Positions 36,201-48,178 of a stretch of 64,000 nt of DNA are shown piece after piece. The stretch is taken from NCBI GenBank assembly GCA_020091685.1, contig CM034607.1, positions 17,475,221 through 17,539,220 of the forward strand, written 5' to 3'. A program made the translations under genes and the position numbers. A model generated the notes under the pieces. The model saw only the letters and a list, made by a program, of their open reading frames with translations. It was not told the DNA's origin and did not search any database. Position 1 is the stretch's first letter. Each line of letters begins with the position of its first letter. The stretch is from Lutjanus erythropterus (taxonomy: Eukaryota; Chordata; Actinopteri; Lutjaniformes; Lutjanidae).

Positions 36201-39200
36201 TACTTTGATAATTTTCCCTCCCAGTTCTCCAGTACATGGTGTTACATACAGTATGTCCTAACTCCAGCATGGGAGTTTCCAGTCTGGAACTGAAAGTCCT
36301 CACTAGCTCCAGATTTTTGCAGAATTCTGCTGCCAGGATACTGACAGCGCCTGACTGATCATATTACCACACTGGAAGTCTGCAGTTGTAGAAGTGAAGT
36401 AGATGAAAAAGTGAAGTTTTTATTGATTACTTTTCAGGCTTGGCAAAATCTAACTCCTGGCTACAGTATCTGTAGGTCCCTTAAGAGCTGGAGAGTAGCT
36501 GGAAAGGGGACATTTTGGTTAAATTGCTCACAGCTCATTGTCAAATACAATCTGTGATGATGGATCATAAACAGGCGCCGCTTTTTTAAAGGGTCACAAG
36601 CCAAAAAATTGGGAAACACTGCATTACATGCATTATATGTGACTACATATGTGATTTTGTTTACCTAATTCTTTTATAACAAGGCTATTCAATTCTAAAT
36701 TCAGTTGACCCTTCCTATGTCTCATCTATATTCATTCTGTGCTCCACTGACAGTTGACCAAGTAACTGGCCAACTTTCTTCTTTTCTGTTTCCTATACTT
36801 AGATATGCTATGTGCTAGGCTTGTCTATATTTAAAAGAAAACCACATTTTGAAGATAGTTGAAAGACGTTGGGTCAGCTGTAAAAGCGACATATACTCAC
36901 ATCTAAAGTTGGCAAAATTCTGGTTAACTTGGCAGCTAATCTACATCAATCATTAGCTTGCTAGTTAGCTAGCTCTGCTAACCTTCAATAGATTAAGATG
37001 TAACCCTATATGTTGCATTTCCAGGAAAAGGGTAGAGTTGACCAAAGTTTGCTCATTGGAGCACAGAGCAAAAAGGGACAGGACTTAGGAAAGTCAGTCG
37101 GGTCAGATTTTAAAACCAGGATACGTAGATGGGCCAGACATTTTCAGCAGGCCTGTGAATGGCTGACACATCAGATAGAGGTATATTTTTAATAGCGGAT
37201 GTTGCATTAATTTTAATTTTGTGGTTATTCAGAGTCTGTGAATGGCCTTTTTTTTGTTGCCAAGACACAGGAAAGGAAGTTTCTGTTGCTCTCTCTTGGT
37301 TCATGACCGTTCCAGGGTAATACTGCTCAGACTGTAACACCCAATCAAACTCTGTACTTCAGTTTTTGTTTGTCAATATCGTACCTCTGAATATTCTATT
37401 CTTTAAATACTGCAACACACTCACTGCAATTCAAACATATTGGTTTGGCGTTGATGGTGGTGAAAGGAACCATTGTGGGCCAGACAGTGTTAAAGTGATG
37501 TTTTTTTTATTGCCAATTTTATGTTTCAGGGTTGACACAGTCAAGTATTCAGTAGAGCACTTCTCTACTTGTAACTGTTAATAGCCAGATGTTTTGAAAA
37601 GCTGCTAAATGTGGTTGGAACTCACATGAGAGGATGTTGATTTGTGAAAGAAATATATGATTGGCGGTGCCGCTACATCCGTAAACATCTCACCTGGGTA
37701 CTGCACATGTGCAGCTCTCAACAGATGAGAAGAAAGCAAGATGGCTCACTCACTAACTACTTCGATACACAATAAATGTAGTTTATTTATTTTCTCATCA
37801 GATTTATGTATGCTGGGTCTCTTGGGGGTTGCTTCTAGCTCAGATGTGGCCTCTGAGCATCAGCTGAATAGGCCAACTTTATAACTTTTCATTTTATTTC
37901 ATCTCAGAGTTTAATTGTTTATCCTGTCAGTTCTCACTGCTTATCTGTATTACTGCTTTACAGTCATTCAACAGAAGAGACGTTTCACACAGTTAATATG
38001 TGCTATATACAGTGAATACAAATTAGAAATGTCCAAATCGTGTTAAGTAATTTTTGTGATATTAGGGGATTCAGACATTTCACACACTTTTCATACTTTT
38101 TCAAACATTGAGATTTGGTGACATAATTCTTTAAATTTGTCTCTCTTTGGAGGGTCACCTTTTCTAGAGTCAAATTCAAGCACTTTTCAAGAATTTTCAT
38201 GGTGCATTTTCAAGCTTTTCCAGCACCTTAAACCTACGGTAAACTTTTACATGCATATACTCAAAATGATTATTTCACATCTTCAACACATTAAATTAGA
38301 TGTCATTGTGCTACAAGCAACCAGAACTATGTTATTCCTTCTACAGAAGGATGACAAATTAAAGGAAAACACAACCTAAATTTCACATATCAAAATGTGT
38401 CACCTGTCTGTAAGTATACCTCGCATCCTGTACAACCTGGCTGATTCAATGTCCGACTTGTTTTATTTCTTTATCTAAAACCCAGTGAGGCGCAGTGAGG
38501 CAGAGATTTATTATGAAAGTAATGCAATTGTAATTTCAAGCGGTTTCAAGCACTTTATTCAAAATCCAAGCACTTTTCAAAACTTGAAAACTACATTAAA
38601 ATTCAAGTGTTTGTTTTTTTCTTTTTGTTTTAGGATTCCAGCATCAGTAGATAATATCTTTTTATTTGACTGCTCTACTGTTGGTGATGTTCTGCGTAGC
38701 ATACCTGTGGCGTGGTGATATATGCGATGATACGATTGAGTTCTGCTGTGAAGGACGGCTTGTCTACCGCCCACGGCTGCACCTCCAATGCTCTAGGTCC
38801 CATCTGGGAACATGCACACATACATATCAATATATTGATACTACAGTGCAAGGAATATCAACAGATTCACGGGAATGTGCAAGGGGGTGTGAATAATGCA
38901 TAGGAATGACAGTAATGTGTGGGAGTGTGCACCCCCTGCCCCAGGTATGAGGGATGAGGAGGCAGGTCACAGCCTCTGACCTCAATCCTGATTTGCCTCA
39001 GGCACTGTAACATACAAACACACACACTCACGCAAAGCCCCCCACCCAACTCAGACTGAACCCTGTGGTCACCATGGCAACCTCAGCGGGGAGGGGGGGG
39101 TTGATGATTCACTAGAATGAGTCAGAGAGTTTAGCCTTGGGCAGAAAAAGAGACAGTGAGAGAAAAAGAGAATGAAAGAGAGAGGGGGTGAGGAGTGAGG

Positions 39201-40460
39201 GGAAGGAGGTTGAGATAAAGAGAGGACAGCACACACCCACACACACACACGCACGCACAGGTGAAGGTTGAAGCTCTCCGCAACTGAAGGGCGAAGAGGG
39301 GAAGAGAGAACAGCTGTCACCTCTCTCTGATCTGGGGGTCAGCGCTGCGCTCACCCCCTGCCCTCACCTGTTCCATCATGTTTGTAATAATTCACAGAGC
39401 CGAGCACAAACTGACCCGGCATAATGAATAAACTGCATTTGGAAAACACAGCTGCAGGGGCTGAGCACTGAATGGCATTATATCCCTTCATCTGTCGCCT
39501 ATAGTACATAATCTCAGTTCAATTTCAGTAGGCTACATTTTAAATTATGTTTAATTGGCGTTGAGGAGAGAAATATGGCATAAAATTAAGTGGAGTATGA
39601 GTAAATAGGTTGATGCTTTTTCACCTAATATCAATATACACTGTAAAAAGTCAATCATATGGGAATTCAGTGTAATCAGCTTATTTTTTCTCAATAACTT
39701 AACATAAATATCCAACTTTTCATTGAACTTAATTAAACTTAAAATGTCTAGTATTTATTCTCAGAAAACTTCTGAACTTCTACACATGAATTCTTCTAAC
39801 TTGAAATCTTCTGATTTGAAATGATGAGTTGAATGAAAACAGAAATCAGATTTCTTTGTCATGTCCACCAGTGTGACTGGCTTAATATCTTATGCTTACT
39901 GAACATGTTTTCTCAAGTACAACTGAATTAATGTCAAGTTTATTTGAAGAGAAAGCTTACTTGTTTTGAATCATTACAAAATTATTTCAACTTGTCTTTC
40001 CAAATTCAGTTAACTGAAATGTTATTTAACTTAATACTTAGAAACTTAACTTTTTTAAGTTAAAACAAATAGTTTATTTTTCATAGTGCATGTTTAATGT
40101 AATGAAGATTTTTTTAAAAAGTCAGTACTAATTTTTACCAAATGGTCTATGGTCATTATGTAATTCAACAAATATCTGTTCTTTACCAATAATGAAAACC
40201 AAGGTTAGTATAGTTAACTAAAACTAAACTAGTGCAGTTCCTGTTTTTAATGACCAGTGTTATTTTAGTTTTCATTTAATTACAAAGTCATCACTTTGAG
40301 AAGGGGGGGATGTATGTGTCTGTGTGTGGGCTGGTGGTGGGGGGTGGGATATTGTGTGTGTATGTGTGGCAGGGGGATGGGTCATTGTAGGAAGCACTTT
40401 GTACTACATTTTGTTTGTATGAAAAATGCTATATAAATAAAGTCAGATTGATTGACAGAC

Positions 40461-40497
<37 letters not shown>

Positions 40498-40529
40498 TGA
40501 ACTAAAAACTAAAACTAGGTGTGAAACTG

Positions 40530-40579
<50 letters not shown>

Positions 40580-41584
40580 CTTTAGAAGAACTGCAACTAA
40601 GGAGTATTTTCATTGTTGATTAATCTGTCGATCGTTTTCTTAAATAAACGATTAGTTGCTTGGTCAGAAAATAAAATGTCAGAAAATGGTGGAAAAATAT
40701 CCATTAGTGTTTCCGAAAGCCCAAGAAGACGTCCTCAAATGTTATCTTTTGTCCACAAACCAAAGATACAAAGATACACAAGTTAAGAAAACAGAAAATA
40801 TTCACATTTAAGAAGCTGGAATCTTTTTTTTTTTTCTTGAAAAGTACTCAAACTGGTTAGGTGATTAATAGCTGACAGTTAGTTTAATAGTTGATGACTA
40901 GTCGATCAATCATTGCACTTTGTCAACACATCAAACATAAGGAGGCATTGGTGTTTATTTAGACTTTAGATGTCTACATGAATCAGTTGCTTACACAAAG
41001 TGTCTTGTTTGTATTGTGATATTCTCAACTTCTTAAATCATGCTCCTCCATATTTCAATAAATACTAAAACTAATAAAAACTAAACCAAAACTAAACATT
41101 TTAAATAATAAAAACTAAACTAGAAAGAGAAAACTCACTCTGGGGACGGAAGGAAATCAATTGAAAACCAAAATTAAAAATGAAACCAAAATAAAAACTA
41201 ATGAAAAATACAAAACATTGAGAAAGATTTCAATTAAACTTTATTTACCTGGCGTGAGTGCATCTCATTTTCATCCTCATACGCTCCTGCTCCGTCCCTC
41301 CTCCTCTCCCCATCATCTTCCACATCCACCTCCTCCTCCTCCTCCTCCCTCTCCAGACGGGACGGAGATCCCCGTTGGCGTGAGTTGCTTTCCGGTTCGA
41401 TGCTAATAACGGAGAAGGCGACCGCACCCTCCCGCTCCTCCACCCCCAGCCTTGAGGCTCCGGGTAGCCGTGGCCCGACGACGAGGAGCTGGAGCGCGAG
41501 GAGAAACGGTGGCACTAGAAGAAGTAGTATTCCCGAGCGAAGGGGCACACCGCCGCGGCCACATAACTGCGCACAGGTCCGCAT
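33244..41584 (-). CDS. METTL24-like membrane-anchored methyltransferase
   Basis: Putative S-adenosylmethionine-dependent methyltransferase of the METTL24 (Methyltransf_22) family. Exons 41584-41249, 38803-38705, 35898-35762, 35569-35299 and 33549-33244 join in frame to 382 aa (human METTL24 is about 366). An N-terminal signal anchor (about residues 16-37, GILLLLVPPFLLALQLLVV) predicts a type II membrane or luminal protein. A Glu/Asp-rich low-complexity stem follows, then the conserved core: LEVQPWAVDKPSF, the Cys-containing HWLLCAEDWLL, the cofactor-site segment VAYSFSMDGRDAEF and GCEVHSFDPS, LYADLLSAEWRVF, HLQWAGFEVGG, and the C-terminal SSYTLSWVN. All of these resemble METTL24. Ser/Gly/Asn/His-rich residues after SFDPS lengthen one loop relative to the human protein. 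Substrate unknown. It may be mettl24 itself relocated or a paralogue, so no symbol is given. The promoter side is GC-rich. Confidence 0.88.
34613..34957. mobile_element. Small inverted-repeat MITE
   Basis: The left end CAGGGCTTCTGCAGGTCCTT is roughly mirrored at the right by ACCACAGAAAAGCCTG. The interior is rich in CTTACAAA and CTTAAA motifs. A related fragment is near 28740-28840. It lies in the intron before the last exon of the METTL24-like gene. No target duplication is clear. Confidence 0.45.
36830..37100. repeat. Interspersed repeat, second of three copies
   Basis: Shares TAGGCTTGT, GCTAGTTAGCTAGCTCTGCTA and GAGCACAGAGCAAAAAGGGA with the block at 53760-54080, and more weakly with 10560-10810. 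Intronic. Confidence 0.55.
40280..40496 (+). mobile_element. L2-like LINE 3' tail with (TGAT)n
   Basis: AATTACAAAGTCAT and GTATGAAAAATGCTATATAA followed by ATAAAGTCAGATTGATTGA match the 3' end of the LINE at 23880-24934. The tail ends in about eight GATT units. Intronic in the METTL24-like gene. Confidence 0.75.
40534..40572. repeat. (AT)n microsatellite
   Basis: About 19 AT units. Confidence 0.95.
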
Positions 41585-42759
41585 ACCTCCGCCTCCTCTG
41601 TGGCAGCTGCACCGGGGAACATCTCCGGTGTGGTGCCCTGTGATTCAACTTCTTTCTGGAGGGCAGTAAGGAAAGTCCCAGCTGAGAACACCCCTCCTCC
41701 TCCTCCTCCTCCTCCTCCCTCCCGACCTCCTCCTTCTTCTTCTTCTTCTTCTTCTTCTTACCCCCAGGGAAAAGTCGTGATGACGAAGCGCATTCCTCGG
41801 TCAACAGTGGCCTTATTGGCACAGTGACTGCCATTTTATTTAGCCCTGAAGTAACTCATACAGTTTCCAGTTAACCTTGGTTAGAAATCCCCTTTAACTG
41901 GTTGTATTGAGGAGAGAGGTCAAAGACTCAGATGTTGTTAAGCAGAGTGCTAAATGTGTGTGAAACTGCCATCTAATGTAAAGAAAATAACAGTTAAACT
42001 AATGATTTTACAGTTGACACTAAAGATGATTGATTGCTAGCTAATTTTCAGCCAAACTATGTGGGGATAGTTGCTAAAGTTGTTGCTAAGCAACACATGA
42101 TCAGCTCTCACTGACTATAATATCACCAGTATTTAATATTTTATCATGATCACTAATATTTCAGTAAGGTTGTGGTGACCATAATATCCCCTTGGTAATA
42201 TTTAGGAAAGAGGCCAAAGAGGCCACTCACATGTTGCTGGGCAAAAATGCTAATGTAAAGAAAACAATTACAGTTGCCAGTTGCTAATTTTCCACCAAAC
42301 ATCTACTCTACTAACTGCTCTCTTTGGTATGAACAGTGACTATAATGTCAATAATATTTCTTATTTTATCATTATCACTAATATTTGAATTAAGAGGCTA
42401 ATGTTATGGGGACTATAACATCCCCCTTACTCAGTTATATCGAGGGGGTGTATTGTGTAAAACTTTAATGCTAATGTAAAGAGAATACAGTTAAGCAAAT
42501 GATTTAGTTGACACTAATGATGATTGGTTGCTAACAACAATTTCCAGGCAAACTGTTTTAGAATGGTTGCTAAAGTTGTTGCTAAGCAACACATGAACAG
42601 CTATCATCAGTGTGAGGAGCAACTATAATATCACTAACATTTATTGTTTTATTTTGAGCAATTATAACTAACTAAACTATTTATTATTATCAGTAATATT
42701 TTAATTGGTAGCCTAATGTCATGGTGACCATTTTAACCTGGATTGCTTTATTTTAGGAG
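41585..42759. other. Promoter side of METTL24-like gene and spacer
   Basis: From 41585 to about 41830 the DNA is GC-rich and would contain the 5' UTR and promoter of the METTL24-like gene. Beyond that it is AT-rich spacer with loosely repeated GTTGCTAAGCAACACATGA segments (near 42087 and 42574), suggesting an old local duplication. No gene seen. Confidence 0.45.
41694..41760. repeat. (CTC)n and (TTC)n trinucleotide tract
   Basis: About nine CTC units, then about nine TTC units, immediately upstream of the METTL24-like start and probably in its 5' UTR. This is a polypurine tract on the transcribed sense. Confidence 0.85.
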
Positions 42760-43740
42760 CAAAACCTGAGTAGTAGCTCTGTTTTCTGCTATTTTATACT
42801 TCCATTACATCTCAGAGGCAAATATTGTAGCCAGCACTTTACTCCCCTACATTTATTTCAAAGCTTTAGTTAACAGTTACAGTTGTACTTTTTACATAGA
42901 AAAAAATGGTCTGGCTTTACAATAAAGGGCACAAATCATATACCTAAGTAATGCACAACTAATGATGATTTAATGCATGAATTAATGTAGGATGTATCGT
43001 GAATTCCTGTTGCTCACCACTAACAAATGATCCACTCACTATGGCTTTATGTAATAGTTCACACTCAGTTAAGTAAGGAATGGTTAAGAATCAGTTATGG
43101 AATGGCAATGCCCAGTTACTTCATACATTAATTGTAATGCAGTCAGATTAGCTAGATCCCAGTTAAATAAAAATTTATTTCAGCACCTTTTTAATCAAAC
43201 TGGTCGTCAGATTTAAACATTTAAATAATCAACATAAGTACAATTACAACTTGATGCATATTAATTAATTTGTGAGGTAGCTGTGAATTAACATTCCTTA
43301 ACTGATGATCTATTAAGTGTGAACTAGACATAAAGTCATAGTGACTGGCTCATCTGTTAGTGTTGAGCAACAGGAATTCATGATACATCCTGTATTACTT
43401 CATGCATTAAGTCATCATTAGTTGTGCATTAGTTAAGCATTACTTAGGTATATGATTTGTACCCATATTGTAAAGGGCTGCCTGGCTGGCTGCCTAGGAG
43501 ATTCATGTTTTATATATTAAACCTGTGATTTGTTTATAAAATATGATACAGGCTTATGTCATACCACCCAACAGTGTGTAAAGCCGTTAAAATAAGCTCC
43601 ATAATACATAATGAATACTTTTGCATAAATTACATTTTGATGATAATACTAACAAACTTTTACAGAATTTTTTTTTTAACCCAGGACTTTTACTTGTAAT
43701 CTTACATTGTGTTTTCTACTTTTACGCATTTCAGTAGTGA
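42760..43740. mobile_element. Old hAT-like MITE copy split by a fold-back element
   Basis: The segment 42760-42910 (GCTATTTTATACTTCCATTACATC, ACATTTATTTCAAAGCTTTAG in shortened form) matches the left interior of the MITE at 43769. The segment 43480-43740 (CCCAGGACTTTTACTTGTAA) matches its right interior. The two halves are separated exactly by the fold-back element 42911-43478. Boundaries are approximate. Confidence 0.5.
42911..43478. mobile_element. Fold-back (long inverted repeat) MITE
   Basis: Two arms of about 170-190 bp are inverted copies of each other. CACAAATCATATACCTAAGT at the left recurs inverted as ACTTAGGTATATGATTTGTA at the right, and GAATTCCTGTTGCTCA is mirrored as TGAGCAACAGGAATTC. 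The loop is about 200 bp. It could form a large hairpin RNA if transcribed. Confidence 0.8.
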
Positions 43741-43768
43741 TAGTAGTAGTAGTAAAATGAGAAATAAT

Positions 43769-44245
43769 TAGTGGTGGAAAGTAAGTAAGTACATTTACTC
43801 AATTACTGTATTTGAGTACAAATTTGAGGTAATTGTACTTGAGTATTTTCATTTTGTGCTACTCTCTGCTTCTATTCCACTGCATATCAGAGGGAAATAT
43901 TGTACTTTTTACTCCACTACATTTATTTGTCAGCTTTAGTTACTAGTTGCTTTCCAAATTTTTATTATTAATACAAAACATAAATAAATGAATAATTGCT
44001 GAGTTATTTTTATGGATTAAACAATCCAGCAGTATATAAAGTAGTTAGTATTAGCTTCTGAAATGGGCCATCCTGCATGATTAGTACTTTAAGTTTTGGT
44101 ACTTTAAGTATATTTTAATGCAAATACTTTTGTACTTTTACTGAAGTACAATGAATCAAGGACTTTTACTTGTAAAAAAGTATTTTACACTGTGGTATTA
44201 CTACTTTTACTTAAGTAAAAGATCTGAGTATGTCTTCCACCTCTG
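43769..44245. mobile_element. hAT-like MITE with intact 8-bp TSD
   Basis: Flanked by a perfect direct repeat GAAATAAT (43761-43768 and 44246-44253). Termini TAGTGGTGGAAAGTAAG and CATACTCAGATC-type inverted sequence (right end TCTTCCACCTCTG) are inverse to each other. Length 477 bp, no ORF. The 8-bp duplication is characteristic of hAT transposition. Confidence 0.88.
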
Positions 44246-44253
44246 GAAATAAT

Positions 44254-45199
44254 GTTACAGATTATAGCAGATTACTGTTGTTAAACTTGCTGAGAGCGTG
44301 GACTTTATTTAGCTGTGGTTTTGTTTGAATTGAGGGCAGAAAAATAATCATTTGTATTTAAATTATATGCTGTTATTTTGCATAAATATAGTACAAAAGA
44401 AGTGTCTGAAAGAGAGCTGTTGCTCTGCACCCTCCTCCTCTCTGTCTGTCATGTAGTGTTGTTGACAGTGCGTGTCCCCTTCCACCATACAGTGGAATGT
44501 CACAGCAAACACATCTCCTCCGGCCATGTCTGAGTCTATTTAGTCAGCCTGTTGACAAACTGTACACAATATGCAGCCAGTAAACTCCCCCCATCTGCTT
44601 TCTTTCTCCATCGCTCTCTCTGTCTGTCTGGCACGCACTAGCATACACACAAGCTGCAGATGTACAATATTTGCTCTATTATAGCAAGTTTCCCTGTGTG
44701 AGGACATGAAATGAGCATGGGGTCCCTTCCTGTCAGCACTGTGGTACCACCAGCCTTCACGCTGCGCTTTAATGCATTTCCTTATTTGGAAGAAGAATTT
44801 TGAAACCGTGCATTTTTGTGCATTTTGTTTCAGTGGCTTGAAAACCTCTCTGACACTCTTTTCTGATTTCCTCAGTCTGGTTTCCTTCTTTCCCCTCCAA
44901 CACATCCTCCCCTTCTCTCCCCACCATCCTCTCCTCCCCTCCCCTCCCCTCCCTTTCACTCCCTGTCGAATTGTGTCCTTGACTGAACTCTCTCTCGCTC
45001 ACAGTCCCAGACAGCCTGGGCAAAGCCCAATACTCATGGAGGCTCTAAAACACACACACACAGACACACGCACACAAACACACTCACACCTCCCTTAATC
45101 CCTTAAAGAAGAAGCAGTATGCTATAGACGAGATTACCAATGGCAAGAACAGAATGTGTATTTAAATATTTTGCACCTCAGATACATACATGATATGTA
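44254..45199. other. Intergenic spacer
   Basis: Contains a pyrimidine-rich patch (44870-45010) and CA-rich tracts near 45050. The opposing ORFs here are low complexity. No gene recognised. Confidence 0.4.
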
Positions 45200-46175
45200 A
45201 CAGACAGATATACAATTTTTTCATCACAAAAACCACCAAACAACACAAGACCACAGAAAAAAGAAAGGGAGAGAGTGAAAGAAAGAATGAGGCCCCATCA
45301 AGACTTTGGTGTCTGGGGGGAGCTTCACTCCTTTTGACCCCACAGGCACGCACACACACTCACATAAACGCACACATACACACACAAATACATGCATTGC
45401 TGCAGTCACGCCAACACACCCTCCTCTGTCTGTCTCACATTCGCACACAGAAAACAAGAGTCTCTTTGGGGCCGTTGTGTGATTTCAATGTCTCTTTTCC
45501 CTTGTAGTTAAAACAGCAAAACACAGGATGTTGGGTCTCCATGCTGCAGTCCTCTCCTCCCCCCCCACAGAGCAGAGAAACCATGGCAGAACGCTGAGGA
45601 GGGCGTGTTGATGACGGACCTTCAGAGCGAAGAGGGGGGCCCCTGGCTTGGAGCTGGAGTTGTATGTACAGATGCTGGTATTTTAAGAGCAAGAAACTGG
45701 TTTAGTCCACTTTTCTCTTTACGGTACACAACACAAGGAGTGCAAAGAGCGGGACATTTGCTAGGCTCAAGTTGATTTGGGCTCAGATGCGGTTCAGGTT
45801 AGGGCACAAGACAGATATGCAGATATTAGTGTAGGTCGAGTGCAGACCACAGTTGCTGGTTTAGCAGAGGAGAGGGGAGGGTTGAGAGAGAACAGAGGAA
45901 CGACACAGAAAGAGAGAAAGAGAGCAGTTTGATCCTAGCGTGTCCATATTGCAGATGTACAGAACAGGACCGGATAGATTTGGTGAGATACAGACTTCTG
46001 GGAAACGGAGTCCAAGACTAAAAGGGGTGAGGAAATAGTTTTGTCTGTCCGTCATCTGTCAGCTCTTCTCGGCCATGCCCTCATTCCAGCATAGAGTGTG
46101 AGTGAGTGTTTACATGTATGATTGTATGTGTCCATGTTTAGGTAGTGAATTCATCTGCACATGCGTGTGTGTGTG

Positions 46176-46226
<51 letters not shown>

Positions 46227-46412
46227 ATGCTTGGGCGTTTAAGTTGCAGTTGATCTTGATTGTCAGTGCTGGAGAATTAAAGCTTTACTGTCCAAAGCTG
46301 GCAGCTAAATTCTCACCCTTCATTTCACAGTCTCTCACAAAGAAGTCTCCTTACCAAAAAAGAAAAAAAAAACAAATGTTTGCAAATCTGTAAAAGCTTG
46401 GATTGAATGCAC
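45200..46412 (-). other. ahdc1: Probable ahdc1 3' UTR exon
   Basis: A minus-strand acceptor (TTTTGTCTTTCAG|GTGCATTC) at 46413/46412 is the best partner found for the donor 6 nt after the ahdc1 stop codon. Human AHDC1 also has a separate 3' non-coding exon, as I recall. The far end is unknown; no canonical AATAAA was found. Confidence 0.4.
46163..46226. repeat. (GT)n microsatellite
   Basis: About 31 GT units with one GC interruption, inside the proposed ahdc1 3' UTR exon. Confidence 0.95.
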
Positions 46413-48160
46413 CTGAAAGACAAAACAGAAGGAGAAAGAAAGAAGTGAGGATATAGGAATATGAGACTGACACTTATAAAAGCAAAATAAAATAAAAGCA
46501 AACTGTACTGAATTGAATTAACTAAGTCTTGACATACTTTACTGTATGTAACACCATATTTCTGCTGTTTTACTTGGTGCTAAAAGTAATATGTACTCCA
46601 TTTTTATTGTTTTACATTTGTACTTCAAGAGTGATCTTGATGTGCTGAAAGCAAGGGAAAGAGTTTAGCGTGCAACTGAGAACTAAGTGCCTTATAACTG
46701 AACCAAATTTGGACCTCTGTGATGAAATTAGTTGGAAATATAATGCGGCAGTATCCTTGAATGGCATATATAACATCACAAATAACCAAATATTAAACTA
46801 GTATGAACATTTATGAGTTATGGAGTGATGTAGTTATCAGAAAAGTGAGCAGACTATCTTTACAGTGTAAGAAAACCATATTTTTTATGGCCGTTTGTTG
46901 TTTCCATGGACACAATGAATAAACAAGGCTGCACAGATGCCATGAAAATTAAATTATTCAACTTTTTCAACTCATCTTCTGTTCTTATTTCTGAAAGAGA
47001 CTGAGAGATATGGACGGGGGCACTAATATGATATTTATTCAATATGTTCTGAAAAAAATATGTGGGTAGCACTGGTTAGTTTACTTCCTCTTTGGGCAAA
47101 GATGTCTGACAGTGCCACAATGTCCGGCTTTCTGGGTACAAGTCTTGACTGAATTGCCACAATGAGTAAATGCCAGTTTTTTTTAGGGTTGGCTTGACAA
47201 TTCCAAATATAACCCTTGGTTGGATAAGTACTCAAAGATCCAAAGTTTATGTAAAATAATTTGACATTGCCTACATTTGGAGTGACAATGTTCTGGTAAT
47301 AATCTGGCAACATAACACACTGTCAGAATGTAACACACATTATTTACATTCTAAACATCTATCTATTTGTGCTCTACTGGGAAATATGGTGTGAAAATTT
47401 TTGAATTTTGGGATGGAAAATGTGTAGAAACCCTGCCCTTAAGTGTACCTTCCCTTACTAATTATATTTGTCTGTTTTGTGAAACTGAAACTGAAACAGA
47501 TACTGATACTGTAAGCGTTTATATCAACTTTTCACTTACTAATTACAACTGCTAATAGAGCTTTATCATCCAATTAAATATCTAGTAACAAACAGTTTAC
47601 AATTTGGTATATCTATTGATGGATTATTTTTTTCATTTCTGAATTCTTTTTTCCCCTTGTAGTGCAAGTAAATATCTACAGATGAGTATGAGAGTTAGGG
47701 GAAAGAGGAAAAGAGGAAAAAGGGGAAAAGAGAGGAGATTTTTTTTTTTCTTTTGCATTTAAAATTAAGTGTAAATGTGGAGAATAAAGTCTAAACTTTC
47801 AGTATTCATGCTGGACATAAGAAAAATAAATCAGAGGAGGATTTTTTAAATTTTATTTCACATTTTGGAGACTTAAGTCAAAATATTGGGAATAAAGTTG
47901 AAATACCATTTTGGCTTTAATCTCAACATTTCAGCTTTATTCTTTTGACTTTATGTTTGACATTTCAATGTAATTCTCCAAATACAAAATAACCTGCTCC
48001 ACTAAAATCTTCCTCCACTTTTTTTTTTTTTTTAACCTAATACTCCATCATTTTCAAAACAAACATATAGTCATCCTCAGTAATGAAACAATCCTCTGAA
48101 TGTCTAAGAAAGTTCCAGTGGTCCTAAGTTGTCCTTATTGTTTGTATGAAGATAAAGTAA

Positions 48161-48178
48161 ACTCACCTGCTGTTACAG
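48161..48178 (-). promoter_or_regulatory. ahdc1: Splice donor 6 nt after the ahdc1 stop
   Basis: On the minus strand the stop TAA is followed by CAGCAG|GTGAGT, a near-perfect donor. The 3' UTR is therefore predicted to be spliced. The junction is too close to the stop to trigger nonsense-mediated decay by the usual 50-nt rule. Confidence 0.7.
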
